A stretch of 64,000 nt of DNA, from the NCBI GenBank assembly GCA_017446885.1, contig JAFSOR010000008.1:115635-179634 (forward strand), in the 5' to 3' direction. The notes beneath the pieces were generated by a model. That model was given only the letters and a program-made list of their open reading frames with translations. It was not told the DNA's origin and made no database searches. The DNA comes from Spirochaetia bacterium (GTDB taxonomy: Bacteria; Spirochaetota; Spirochaetia; CADAEX01). The translations under genes and the position numbers were made by a program. Shown piece after piece: positions 34,133 through 42,926 of this stretch; the first letter of the stretch is position 1; the number at the start of each line of letters is the position of its first letter.

Positions 34133-35353
34133 TCAGATCATCAGGTGTGCCATAACTTTGGCATCATTCTGAAGGTTTTTTATCCAGGTATACTCGTTAG
34201 GCATGTGGCAGGTCTCGTCTATGGTGGACCATACAGCCACGTTCATACCTATATTACGCAGGTAAGCTGCCACAGTGCCGCCCCCTATTCCAACCAGCTT
34301 TGCATCGCGTCCGCTCACATCTTTGAGCACAGTTATAAGACGTTTGATTATGGGGCTTTCTGGGTTCGATTTCTTGGAAACTCCGTCCACCACTGTCTCT
34401 AGCTCAATCTGCACTCCGTATTCCTTTTCCACCTTTTGGCATCTTGAGTGAATCTCTTCCATAATTTTATCCATATCGGCGGTAGGAAGGATTCGGCAAT
34501 CCAGATAGAAGACATCATCGCCGGGAATAGTGTTCACATTAGGTATATTTGCTTCCTTTTTTGTGGGGGCAAATGTGGAGTAAGGTGGATTGAACAGGTT
34601 GTCCTGGAAACTTTTAAAATAATCCTGCAGTTCTGCCAGCTTAAGTACCAGTGCACTGGCTGCAACAAATGCGTTCTTTCCCAGGTCGGGACGCGAGGCA
34701 TGGCACTGTACCCCTTTGGTATGCACCTTGAGCCACAGCATATTCTTTTCGGCAATTTCTATCTCGTCGCCGGTGCTACAGCCCGAATCTGGAACCAGGG
34801 CGTAGTCGTCCTTGCCAAAAAGGTCGGGGTGCTCCTTAAGAATATACTGAAGTCCATAGACCGATCCTATCTCCTCATCTGCAACAAACAGAAGCTTTAC
34901 AGTATATTCAGGCTGTATTCCTGCGTTCTTGAGTGCCAGGGCTGCCATGACCGATGCAGTTATTCCGTGCTGGTTGTCCTCCACGCCACGGCCGTAGAGT
35001 TTGCCATCTTTCACTACCACAGTGTAGGGGTCGGTATCCCACAGTTTAAGGTCTCCGGGAGGCACCACATCGACATGGCTCATGATCCAGAAGCTCCTGT
35101 CCTGTTTCTTGCCCGGGATGGTAAGGATAAGGCTGGGGCGGACCCCCTTGTATGCCTTTTCGTCCGGTGCATTTATGTACTGGAAGTCGGTATACCCCTG
35201 TTTTCGCAGCCATTCCTCCAGAGCATGGGCTTTCTTATATTCACCCTCGCCCCCTGAAAGTGGAGATATTGCCGGGATAGAGGAAAGCAGGCTCTCCAGT
35301 TCCACAAAGACAGATTCATGTTCATCAATATATTTACATATCTCTTTGTTCAT
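34133..35353 (-). CDS. M20-family metallopeptidase (PepV/ArgE-DapE type)
   Basis: This 406-aa zinc peptidase or deacylase has the first metal motif SHVDVVPPGD, GRGVEDNQHGI with the bridging Asp, DEEIGSVYG with the catalytic Glu, a dimerisation-domain HTKGVQCHASRPDLGKNAF, and GGGTVAAYLRNIG near the end. Dipeptidases of the PepV group and several amidohydrolases share this layout, so the substrate remains open. Start ATG 35353 is taken over an upstream TTG (35374) because GAGGTG precedes it. Confidence 0.9.
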   Translation of the reverse strand: MNKEICKYIDEHESVFVELESLLSSIPAISPLSGGEGEYKKAHALEEWLRKQGYTDFQYINAPDEKAYKGVRPSLILTIPGKKQDRSFWIMSHVDVVPPGDLKLWDTDPYTVVVKDGKLYGRGVEDNQHGITASVMAALALKNAGIQPEYTVKLLFVADEEIGSVYGLQYILKEHPDLFGKDDYALVPDSGCSTGDEIEIAEKNMLWLKVHTKGVQCHASRPDLGKNAFVAASALVLKLAELQDYFKSFQDNLFNPPYSTFAPTKKEANIPNVNTIPGDDVFYLDCRILPTADMDKIMEEIHSRCQKVEKEYGVQIELETVVDGVSKKSNPESPIIKRLITVLKDVSGRDAKLVGIGGGTVAAYLRNIGMNVAVWSTIDETCHMPNEYTWIKNLQNDAKVMAHLMI

Positions 35354-35442
35354 TTTGCACCTCGGACTATTCAAAAATTATTTCTTTTTAGTTATACTAT
35401 TATAAATTGCAAGTAAATTCCATATTTGATTGTGGGGTAATT

Positions 35443-36753
35443 ATGAAAATTATACGGCATTTCCGTCAGTCATATATATTATTTTTCTTTATTTTTCTGC
35501 TGGCTTTGACCGGCTGCAACAACAAGATGGGCTATTTCCTGGTGGCCTGGCCCGAGGATTTCTCTGTCATGGGGTGTGCGGATCTGTTCCCTGTAAAATC
35601 GGAATCTCATCTAAGAAAGACCCACATATTGAATCTTGGGAACAAGAAGTATGCCGAGATTGCAAGTTTCCGTGGCTTTGTATTCCGTACATTGAAAGAG
35701 GCCAAGGAAGCCCAGAGCGAGCTGTGGCAGTATAAAGACCTATTCGCATATGCCGAAGCCAAGACTCCGGTCCGCGAGAATCCCGATGTCCAGAGTGCCC
35801 GTGTTTATATTCTGAGGGAAGGTCAGGTTATTAAAATCGTAGGACGCGGAAAGGATAAGGTCCAGCTGGGTGAACGGCTTTCGGGGTACTGGTATAAAAT
35901 TATAACCGAGGATGGAATAATCGGTTATTGTTTTGATAAAAACCTCACCATCTATATGGATGACGGAAAGGGCAACTCAACACGGACTGTTGATATAACT
36001 ATGTTCACCGACCGGTTCTTCGGAAACTCATGGTATCCGATGGAATATAAGGAAGAGATGGAGCAGGATTATCCTGACCTGACAGTTCTGCGCGACGGCC
36101 GCTGTCTATGGGGAGATTCCGAGCAGAAAGAGATTTATCTTAGAAATGGCAGAAAAGAGATTAAATTCAAGTTCACCGAAGTCAAGCAGCAGTCCAGTAA
36201 CCGTATATTGTTTGTGGGTTCTTCTGTCGATGTCAGCTTCTATCCCGATGGGCGGCTCTTTGTACGTTATTCCGATGAGGGGGTTGATCATTCCGAATTC
36301 TTTACTACCCTGGAAACCCCGCTTCAGGACTACATTGCCGAACAGAACAAGCTGAAAACCGATGAATACAACAAGCTTATAGGCCGGGTTGTTTATTTCG
36401 AGAGCCCCGATTACGGAAGGCTCAAATTCAATTCCGACAAGACTTTTGTATGGACCGAACGCTATGAGACAATGGCCGAATTTATCCCATCTGCAAACGG
36501 CGACAAAGGTATTGCGGACAACAGGCGGTATGTGTCGTCAAAGCTCAAGAAGTCGAGAGGCTATGACGGTGTTATAACACTGACTTTTTCACGCACGGCC
36601 AAGGAGCTTACCTTCATATTCAAGCGCCTTACAAACGGCGACCTGCAGCTTATCTATGTTCCCGAAGAAGCCTTCAGGGGGCTGGTTCTGACCAAGGTTC
36701 CAGAAAATTCCAGGATATTTGTATTCAGCCCAGTGAGCGAGGAAGGGCGGTAA
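35443..36753 (+). CDS. SH3-domain lipoprotein of spirochaete type
   Basis: The 436-aa exported protein has the lipobox ALTGC with the modified Cys at residue 25. A bacterial SH3 domain lies at about 118-165 (ARVYILREGQVIKIVGRGKD, SGYWYKIITEDGIIGYCFD). The remaining 250 residues form a beta-rich region (RDGRCLWGDSEQKEIYLRNG; GRVVYFESPDYGRLKFNSDK) that I cannot assign. ATG 35443 is preferred over the in-frame codon at 35407 because it starts the lipoprotein signal directly and follows GGGG. It overlaps the ABC-F start (TAATG at 36751). Confidence 0.85.
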   Translation: MKIIRHFRQSYILFFFIFLLALTGCNNKMGYFLVAWPEDFSVMGCADLFPVKSESHLRKTHILNLGNKKYAEIASFRGFVFRTLKEAKEAQSELWQYKDLFAYAEAKTPVRENPDVQSARVYILREGQVIKIVGRGKDKVQLGERLSGYWYKIITEDGIIGYCFDKNLTIYMDDGKGNSTRTVDITMFTDRFFGNSWYPMEYKEEMEQDYPDLTVLRDGRCLWGDSEQKEIYLRNGRKEIKFKFTEVKQQSSNRILFVGSSVDVSFYPDGRLFVRYSDEGVDHSEFFTTLETPLQDYIAEQNKLKTDEYNKLIGRVVYFESPDYGRLKFNSDKTFVWTERYETMAEFIPSANGDKGIADNRRYVSSKLKKSRGYDGVITLTFSRTAKELTFIFKRLTNGDLQLIYVPEEAFRGLVLTKVPENSRIFVFSPVSEEGR

Positions 36754-38696
36754 TGGCATTCGTTACTCTTAACGGAGTTTCGCTGGCCTTTGGCGACAGG
36801 GATATCCTTAATGATGTGAACCTGAACATAAGTAGCGATACCAGGGCTGCCATAGCAGGGGCCAACGGCAGTGGAAAGACAACATTCATGCGCATTATTG
36901 CAGGCCTTATGCAGCCTGACAAGGGAACCATGACCATGCAGCGTGGTACCCGTATAAGCTATCTGCCGCAGTCGGGTCTTGTCCATTCGGGGCTTACCCT
37001 TATGGACGAGGCCGAGAAAGCCTATGATTATTATCAGACATTGCTGGAGCGCAAGGATAAGATAGGACATCTTTTAGAGCAGTGCCAGGAATCATCAAAA
37101 GAGGCAGAAAAGCTTATCGAAGAGGATCACGACATCCAGGAACACCTTTTAAACAGCGGCTACTATGACCGCAAGGTGGTCAAGGAGAAGGTGCTTTTAG
37201 GACTGGGCTTTGTCCGCGCCGATTTCGACAAGCGCACCGAATCTTTCTCGGGCGGCTGGCAGATGCGTATAGCCCTGGCCAAGATACTGCTTGAGAACCC
37301 TGATATCATGCTTTTGGACGAGCCCACCAACTACCTGGACCTGGAGGCTCGGGTATGGCTTGAGGACTTTATCAATTCCTATAAAGGCGGAGTAGTTGTT
37401 GTATCCCACGACCGATCTTTCCTTGATTCCACCGTGAATGAGATTTATGAGCTTTTCGGTGGACGCATGAACCGCTACAAAGGCAACTACACCGAATACG
37501 AATCGAGGCGGAGCAAGGAGCTTGAGTCGCTGATAGAACGTTACAAGCAGCAGCAGGAAGAGATTGCCAGGGTAGAGTTCTTTATCCGCAGGTTCCGCTA
37601 CCAGGCCACCAAGGCAAAACAGGTGCAGAGCAGGGTTAAATACCTTGAGTCACTGCCCAGGATAGAGATACCCGAAAGCCTTAAGAAAATGCATTTCACA
37701 TTTCCCAAGCCGCCCCATTCCGGAAACGATGTCCTTATCCTGTCCGATGTCAGCAAGGCCTATGGAGACAACCATGTCATAAACCATCTGGATTTCTTTG
37801 CAAACCGGGGCGAGAAGATAGTGTTTGTAGGCAAGAACGGTGCGGGAAAATCGACTCTTATGCGTATAATAGCAGGGGTGGACAAGGACTTTGCCGGCTC
37901 TGTGCGCTATGGGACCGATGTAAAGATAGAATATTTCTCGCAGGATTTCGAGACCACGCTGAACAATCAGAATACAGTGCTTGAAGAAATTGAGGGCGAT
38001 GCTCCCACCGACCTTATTCCACAGGTGCGGAACCTTTTGGGTGCTTTTCTTTTTCGCGGAGACGATATCTATAAGCCGGTCTCGGTGCTGAGTGGCGGCG
38101 AGAAAAACAGGATAGCACTTTTAAAGATGCTGCTGCATCCGGCCAACTTGCTTATTCTGGATGAGCCTACAAACCATTTAGACATAAACTCCAAGGATAT
38201 CCTTTTGGAGGCTCTTGAAAAGTACGACGGTACAGTTCTTTTCGTGTCCCACGACAAATATTTTATCGAGAATCTGGCCGACCGGGTGCTTGAACTGGGC
38301 GATGGCAAAGCCACCAGCTATGTAGGCGGTTACGCCTACTACCTGGAGAAAAAAGCACAGCAGGAAGAGGCTGCTTCGGGCTTATCATCGGCATCGCAGG
38401 CTGCGCCTGCCAGCCAGCCGGGGCTGGCCCAGCTGAGCCGCGAGGAGGCCAAGCAGCGCAAGCGGGACCTTAAGAAGCTGGAGCGGGAACTTGAGCAGGT
38501 TATGGCCGACCTCGATGCTCTTGAGCAGGAGGTGGCCCGCTTGAACGATGAGATGGCGAAGCCTGAAAACTACTCAGACGGCGCCAAGATAAAGGAGCTC
38601 AAGGCTCAGCTGGATGCCGATGAGTCTGCGCTGGCTGAAAAGACAGCGCGGTGGGAGGAGCTTGAGTCTGCCATCGCAGGGCTTCAGGAGAACTAG
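36753..38696 (+). CDS. ABC-F family ATPase
   Basis: The 647-aa protein has two ABC domains and no membrane segments. Domain 1 has Walker A AGANGSGKTTF near residue 36, signature SFSGGWQMRIALA and Walker B IMLLDEPTNYLD. A charged linker follows (residues about 240-320, helical with KQVQSRVKYLESL). Domain 2 has VGKNGAGKST near 360, VLSGGEKNRIAL and LLILDEPTNHLD. The C-terminal coiled coil (540-647, rich in Glu, Lys and Leu) resembles Uup. Such proteins act on ribosomes or nucleic acids; the C-terminal extension favours the Uup-like side. Confidence 0.92.
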   Translation: MAFVTLNGVSLAFGDRDILNDVNLNISSDTRAAIAGANGSGKTTFMRIIAGLMQPDKGTMTMQRGTRISYLPQSGLVHSGLTLMDEAEKAYDYYQTLLERKDKIGHLLEQCQESSKEAEKLIEEDHDIQEHLLNSGYYDRKVVKEKVLLGLGFVRADFDKRTESFSGGWQMRIALAKILLENPDIMLLDEPTNYLDLEARVWLEDFINSYKGGVVVVSHDRSFLDSTVNEIYELFGGRMNRYKGNYTEYESRRSKELESLIERYKQQQEEIARVEFFIRRFRYQATKAKQVQSRVKYLESLPRIEIPESLKKMHFTFPKPPHSGNDVLILSDVSKAYGDNHVINHLDFFANRGEKIVFVGKNGAGKSTLMRIIAGVDKDFAGSVRYGTDVKIEYFSQDFETTLNNQNTVLEEIEGDAPTDLIPQVRNLLGAFLFRGDDIYKPVSVLSGGEKNRIALLKMLLHPANLLILDEPTNHLDINSKDILLEALEKYDGTVLFVSHDKYFIENLADRVLELGDGKATSYVGGYAYYLEKKAQQEEAASGLSSASQAAPASQPGLAQLSREEAKQRKRDLKKLERELEQVMADLDALEQEVARLNDEMAKPENYSDGAKIKELKAQLDADESALAEKTARWEELESAIAGLQEN

Positions 38697-38697
38697 A

Positions 38698-39270
38698 ATG
38701 AAAAAAGAAGATGAACATCTGGTATGGAACGAGACAGGGCGTCGCTTTGATAGAGATTATCACATTTTTAAGACCTACCTGGCCGACCGGCAGATGAAAG
38801 ATGGCCGAAAGGGAGAGTTTGTGGTGGTCGATTCCCCCGACTGGGTCAATATTGTTGCTGTGGTCAAGAACGACATGGGGCAGGACTGTTTTATCATGGT
38901 CCGGCAGTTCCGGCACGGCACCGGAGAAATTTCGCTTGAGTATCCGGCCGGCATGGTTGATCCAGGCGAAGAACCACTCCACGCCGCAATACGGGAGCTT
39001 AAGGAGGAGACAGGGTACAGCGCTTCCAGTATGACCCTTATAGGCACAGCATCTCCTAACTGTGCGTTCATGAACAACACCAACTACACATACTATGCCG
39101 AAGGGCTTGAGAAAGTAAGCACGCAGAGCCTGGACCAGAACGAAGCCATAGATGTGGTGCTGGTGCCGGTGGAAGAGGCGTACAAAAGCTTTGGAAGCGG
39201 CGAGATGATGAACGCTATCTGCATTCTGTCCCATTACTTTTACCTTAGGAAGTATAGACAAGAAAAATAA
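38698..39270 (+). CDS. Nudix hydrolase (ADP-ribose pyrophosphatase-like)
   Basis: The 190-aa protein has a complete Nudix box starting at GMVDPGEEPLHAAIRELKEE and ending TGY (near residues 85-107), plus SLEYPAGMVDPGEE, typical of ADP-ribose or nucleoside-diphosphate-sugar hydrolases. The open frame extends into the upstream gene, but ATG 38698 begins one nt after the ABC-F stop and gives the expected N-terminus. It is followed by the tRNA-Cys promoter overlapping its 3' end. Confidence 0.9.
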   Translation: MKKEDEHLVWNETGRRFDRDYHIFKTYLADRQMKDGRKGEFVVVDSPDWVNIVAVVKNDMGQDCFIMVRQFRHGTGEISLEYPAGMVDPGEEPLHAAIRELKEETGYSASSMTLIGTASPNCAFMNNTNYTYYAEGLEKVSTQSLDQNEAIDVVLVPVEEAYKSFGSGEMMNAICILSHYFYLRKYRQEK

Positions 39271-39283
39271 ATGCTGATATAGT
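39255..39283 (+). promoter_or_regulatory. Promoter of tRNA-Cys overlapping the Nudix gene 3' end
   Basis: TAGACA (39255-39260), a 17-nt spacer and TATAGT (39278-39283), 11 nt before the mature tRNA. The -35 lies inside the last codons of the Nudix gene. Confidence 0.7.
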
Positions 39284-39293
39284 AGAGCAACAT

Positions 39294-39365
39294 GGTGCCC
39301 TAGCCAAGTGGTAAGGCCATGGTCTGCAAAACCATTATACTGCGGTTCGAATCCGCAGGGCACCT
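39294..39365 (+). tRNA. tRNA-Cys (anticodon GCA)
   Basis: This 72-nt tRNA has acceptor arms GGTGCCC / GGGCACC with discriminator T. The anticodon stem ATGGT/ACCAT encloses loop CTGCAAA, giving anticodon GCA at 39326-39328, and the T-arm is GCGGTTCGAATCCGC. The CCA end is not encoded. Confidence 0.97.
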
Positions 39366-39367
39366 TT

Positions 39368-39398
39368 AAGTCCTGTCTGCTTGGCAGGACTTTTTTTT
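39368..39398 (+). terminator. Rho-independent terminator of tRNA-Cys
   Basis: Stem AAGTCCTG / CAGGACTT with a 9-nt loop TCTGCTTGG, followed by a run of T that starts inside the stem and reaches 39398. Confidence 0.92.
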
Positions 39399-39416
39399 AC
39401 TTTGGGTGGGTTTGAT

Positions 39417-40040
39417 ATGAAAATTTACTGCATTCCAGTGGGCATGCTCCAGACAAACTGCTATATCCTTGCATGCGAGGATACAAAAAAAGCAGTTATC
39501 GTTGACCCCGGTGACGAGGGACCAAAGATTGACTCGTTGATTCAGAAGGAAAAACTAGATCCTATTCTGGTGGTGAATACCCATGCTCATTACGACCATA
39601 TCGGAGCCAACCGCTATTTCCATGACAAAGGTATCCCTGTCGCAATCCATAAGCTGGATTCCAAGCTTATGATGGCTGGCGGCGGAGCAGAAATCTTAGG
39701 TTCCCGTAGTGTTCCCAACCCGGCTCCCGACCGGTATCTGGAGGAGGGAGATACAATAGAGTTTGGCAACCAGAAGCTTACAGTCATATTTACTCCAGGC
39801 CATTCCCCTGGTTCCATAAGCCTCTATTCTGCAAAGGACAATGTAGTATTCTGCGGCGATGCACTTTTCTGCCGGAGCATAGGGCGCACCGACCTGCCTG
39901 GTGGCGACTACGACACCCTTATGCACAGCCTGCGGGAAAAACTTTCTAAGCTTCCGGGCCAGACCATTGCATATCCTGGTCATGGCCCGTATACTGATAT
40001 CGAGGGAGAGAACAAGTTCAATCCCTGGCTTATGAGATAG
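39417..40040 (+). CDS. Metallo-beta-lactamase-fold hydrolase (glyoxalase II-like)
   Basis: This 207-aa protein has the zinc motif HAHYDHIGA (near residue 58), GHSPGSISLY with a metal His, FCGDALFCRSIGRTDLPGG (bridging Asp) and YPGHGPYTDIEGE near the C-terminus. This is the layout of short hydroxyacylglutathione-hydrolase-like enzymes of anaerobes. The ATG at 39417 gives the correct beginning (KIYCIPVGMLQTNCY). It lies 10 nt upstream of the TPR-like membrane protein gene. Confidence 0.92.
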   Translation: MKIYCIPVGMLQTNCYILACEDTKKAVIVDPGDEGPKIDSLIQKEKLDPILVVNTHAHYDHIGANRYFHDKGIPVAIHKLDSKLMMAGGGAEILGSRSVPNPAPDRYLEEGDTIEFGNQKLTVIFTPGHSPGSISLYSAKDNVVFCGDALFCRSIGRTDLPGGDYDTLMHSLREKLSKLPGQTIAYPGHGPYTDIEGENKFNPWLMR

Positions 40041-40049
40041 GAGGTGCAG

Positions 40050-40850
40050 ATGTCTTTTTCTTTGTTCTGGAAACTGGCTATGGTAGCCCTGGTTGTGGGT
40101 ACTATCTTCTTCCTTTCATATATTTATCCTAATATCAAGACTCCTAAATGGAGACGCAGAATTATTTCTGCAAAATACCTGCGGGACAGGCAGCATTTTG
40201 ACCTTGCCGACCAGGTGCTGGAAGGGGCCATAAAAGAGTTCCCTGCTGCTATCGATGTCTACCATGTGTACTATCAGCATTATTCCACCCCTGATGATAT
40301 GAAAAAAATCTACGACATCTTTGCCCGCGGCTACGAAAAGACACACGATGCCGGCCTTGGAGTGGTTATGGCAAAAATGCTGGTGGAAGAGGGCGATGTC
40401 GATAAGGCAGCCGCACTTATAGAGAGCACCGAGGCTCAGGAGTATATGCTTACCCACAATATGCCTGTAAAGGCAGAGCTCTGCTACCGCCAGGGCAGGC
40501 TGGACGATGCCGAGAAAGAGTATATTGATTTCTATAAAAAGCTTTATCCCGAGACCCAGGACGAGAAAGAGATCTTCTCCGATTTCCAGCCCGAGGAGCT
40601 TATCTTCCTGGCCCTTATCAGGTGGGAGCTTAAAAAGGATTGGCGCAGCATTATATCCTGCCTTCCTGTAAAGTCTATCATGGAAGAGGATGACTGGCTT
40701 ACCCTGTATCAGAAGCTGAAAGATGATCAGCCTAAACTTACAGTAAAGACAGGTATCTACGGCCCGGCAGAGAATCTTCTTGAATTCCGCAAGAGTCAGA
40801 TTGAGAAAAAGATTGCATTCCTTCACGAAGTAATGAAGGCTTTCCTGTAA
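40050..40850 (+). CDS. Membrane-anchored helical-repeat (TPR-like) protein, unknown function
   Basis: This 266-aa protein has an N-terminal hydrophobic helix (LAMVALVVGTIFFLSYIYP). A cytoplasmic region of paired helices follows (AKYLRDRQHFDLADQVLEGA, GVVMAKMLVEEGDVDKAAAL, ELCYRQGRLDDAEKEYIDFY), with the pattern of TPR repeats. ATG 40050 has AGGAGG 5 nt upstream, preferred over GTG 40044. No catalytic motif is visible; a protein-binding role is likely. It is convergent with clpP, with stops adjacent. Confidence 0.8.
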   Translation: MSFSLFWKLAMVALVVGTIFFLSYIYPNIKTPKWRRRIISAKYLRDRQHFDLADQVLEGAIKEFPAAIDVYHVYYQHYSTPDDMKKIYDIFARGYEKTHDAGLGVVMAKMLVEEGDVDKAAALIESTEAQEYMLTHNMPVKAELCYRQGRLDDAEKEYIDFYKKLYPETQDEKEIFSDFQPEELIFLALIRWELKKDWRSIISCLPVKSIMEEDDWLTLYQKLKDDQPKLTVKTGIYGPAENLLEFRKSQIEKKIAFLHEVMKAFL

Positions 40851-41426
40851 TTATTTAAGCTCGTTCCGGTTTGAGATAATCTTAGAGATAAGACCGTATT
40901 CCAAAGCCTCTTCTGCACTCATCCAGTAGTCGCGGTCGGTGTCTTTCTCCACCTGATTCATGCTCTTTCCTGTCTCCTGAGAAATAAGTGCATTGATTTT
41001 CTGTCTGGTCTTCTCAATCTCTTTGGCGTGAATCTCTATCTCGGTTGCAACACCGCGCACTCCGCTTAAAGGCTGGTGGATAAGGTAGTGGGAATTAGGA
41101 AGCCCGAAGCGGTTTGCTCTTTCTCCGGCCAGAAGGATAAGAGCCCCTGCGCTGGCAGCAAGCCCCATGGCAATCATGGTCACCTTGGGCTTGACAAAAC
41201 GTATCATGTCAAATATGGCATATGCCGAATCCACATCGCCGCCGGGGGAATCGATGAACACTTTGATAGGATCATCGTTCTCGGTCTCGAGCATAAGAAG
41301 CTGGCTTACCACTTTTTCTGCCATCTTTTTATCTATCTCGCCCGAAATCAGTATGGATCTGGTCTTGAGAACTATATCGTTTGAATCCTGTTTTGCAGGC
41401 TCGTTTGTTTTATCTTTTTCTTCCAT
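40851..41426 (-). CDS. clpP: ATP-dependent Clp protease proteolytic subunit
   Basis: The 191-aa protein has the ClpP fold with FIDSPGGDVDSAYAIFDMI, the nucleophile Ser92 in MGLAASAGALI, His117 in HYLIHQP and Asp166 in DTDRDYWMS, so the catalytic triad is intact. The nucleophile motif reads GLAASAGA where the commonest form is GQAASMGA. An extended acidic N-terminus (about 15 residues) is present. No Clp ATPase gene is adjacent. Confidence 0.92.
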   Translation of the reverse strand: MEEKDKTNEPAKQDSNDIVLKTRSILISGEIDKKMAEKVVSQLLMLETENDDPIKVFIDSPGGDVDSAYAIFDMIRFVKPKVTMIAMGLAASAGALILLAGERANRFGLPNSHYLIHQPLSGVRGVATEIEIHAKEIEKTRQKINALISQETGKSMNQVEKDTDRDYWMSAEEALEYGLISKIISNRNELK

Positions 41427-41516
41427 ATCATCCTCATCATCATGAAATTTGTTCAGGATAATATAAATATACCAATTTTTTTTAAAACATGCTATACTAT
41501 AAAAAGGGAGGATAAA

Positions 41517-42926
41517 ATGAGTATCACCATCTTTTCACAGGGAGCAGCCGGCGAGGTAACCGGGTCCCGCCATTTTCTTTTTACCGATAAAGCAAAGGTC
41601 CTTGTAGACTGCGGTGCATTCCAGGGTAAACGGGAAGAGGCAGACAGAAAGAACCGGCAGTGGGATTTCGATGCATCGGCTTTAGATGCTGTGGTGCTTA
41701 CCCATGCCCATTACGACCACTGCGGGCTTATACCGCTTCTGCCAAAGCATAAGTATCAGGGCAATATCTATTCCACAGCCGCAACCCGTGATGTGGCAAA
41801 CCTTATTATGATGGACTCATGCAAGATTCAGGCTGCCGATGCAGTGCACCTGGCCAAGAGGGCTGCCAAGCTGGGCAAGACCTTCGACTGGGAGCCTTTG
41901 TATAAAGATACAGATGTAGTGGAGGCTATAAGCCAGTTTGTGACACTGTCTTATAACAGGCCGCAGATTATTGCAGACGGAATCACTGCAAAGTTCTTTG
42001 ATGCAGGACATATCCTGGGTTCATCGCTTATCCACATGACTATAAAAGATGGCGACAAGACAGTTCGCGTGCTCTATTCCGGCGACCTGGGTCGCAACGA
42101 TGAGCCTATACTTAAAGATCCTCAGCCGGCCGACCCTGCCGAGTACATAGTGCTGGAGAGCACCTACGGCGACCGGCTCCACGAGGGCAAGAAGGATGTT
42201 ATGCCGGAGCTGGCCAAGATAGTGAACGAGACAGTATCACGGGGCGGAAAGATTATAATCCCTGCATTTGCTGTGGGCCGCACACAGGAGCTGGTCTTCT
42301 ATCTGCATCTGCTCCATGACCAGAATCTTATTCCTTCTATCCCTATTTTTGTTGACAGCCCTATGGCAGTGAATGCAACTTCAATCTACAAGCTGCATCA
42401 GGAATGCTACGACGAAGAGACCCACGAGGCTTTCACAAAGCACCATGACAACCCCTTCGGTTTCAACGATGTACGTTATGTGGACAGCGTGGAGGAATCC
42501 AAGAAGCTGAATGAGCTTAAAGGCCCAGCCATGATTATCTCGGCATCTGGAATGTGCGAGTCCGGCCGTATCCTGCACCACCTTATAAACAATGTGGGAG
42601 ACGAGCGGAACACCATCCTTCTGGTGGGCTACATGGCTGAATACACACTGGGACGGCGCATCAAGAACCGGGAGAAGCAGATCAAGATTTTCGGCGACAT
42701 GTACGACCTCAAGGCCCATGTGGAGGAGATTAACGGCTTGAGTGGTCATGCCGATTACAAGGAGATGCTTGCATATCTTAAGAGCATGGACACATCTGCG
42801 CTCAAGAAGATTTTCCTTGTGCACGGCGACCCCGAGGCCCAGGTTGCCTTTAAGAAGTTCCTTATGGACAACGGGTTCCCAAATGTGGTGATTGTCGAAA
42901 AGAATAAGAAGTATACTCTTGACTAG
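41517..42926 (+). CDS. Beta-CASP metallo-beta-lactamase RNA-processing exonuclease-like protein
   Basis: This 469-aa protein has the MBL motifs AVVLTHAHYDHCGLIPLL (near residue 59), DAGHILGSSLIHM and YSGDLGRNDEP. The beta-CASP domain has IIIPAFAVGRTQELVFYLH, SASGMCESGRILHHL and GLSGHADYKEMLAYL as motifs A-C. This is the CPSF-like/YsxJ group of bacterial RNA nucleases. ATG 41517 follows GGGAGG; the open frame starting at 41442 adds no homologous sequence. Confidence 0.9.
   Translation: MSITIFSQGAAGEVTGSRHFLFTDKAKVLVDCGAFQGKREEADRKNRQWDFDASALDAVVLTHAHYDHCGLIPLLPKHKYQGNIYSTAATRDVANLIMMDSCKIQAADAVHLAKRAAKLGKTFDWEPLYKDTDVVEAISQFVTLSYNRPQIIADGITAKFFDAGHILGSSLIHMTIKDGDKTVRVLYSGDLGRNDEPILKDPQPADPAEYIVLESTYGDRLHEGKKDVMPELAKIVNETVSRGGKIIIPAFAVGRTQELVFYLHLLHDQNLIPSIPIFVDSPMAVNATSIYKLHQECYDEETHEAFTKHHDNPFGFNDVRYVDSVEESKKLNELKGPAMIISASGMCESGRILHHLINNVGDERNTILLVGYMAEYTLGRRIKNREKQIKIFGDMYDLKAHVEEINGLSGHADYKEMLAYLKSMDTSALKKIFLVHGDPEAQVAFKKFLMDNGFPNVVIVEKNKKYTLD

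Noticed and set aside
34448..35257. 269-codon plus-strand frame inside the M20 peptidase
   Set aside because: Antisense to a gene with all M20 motifs; no motif of its own.
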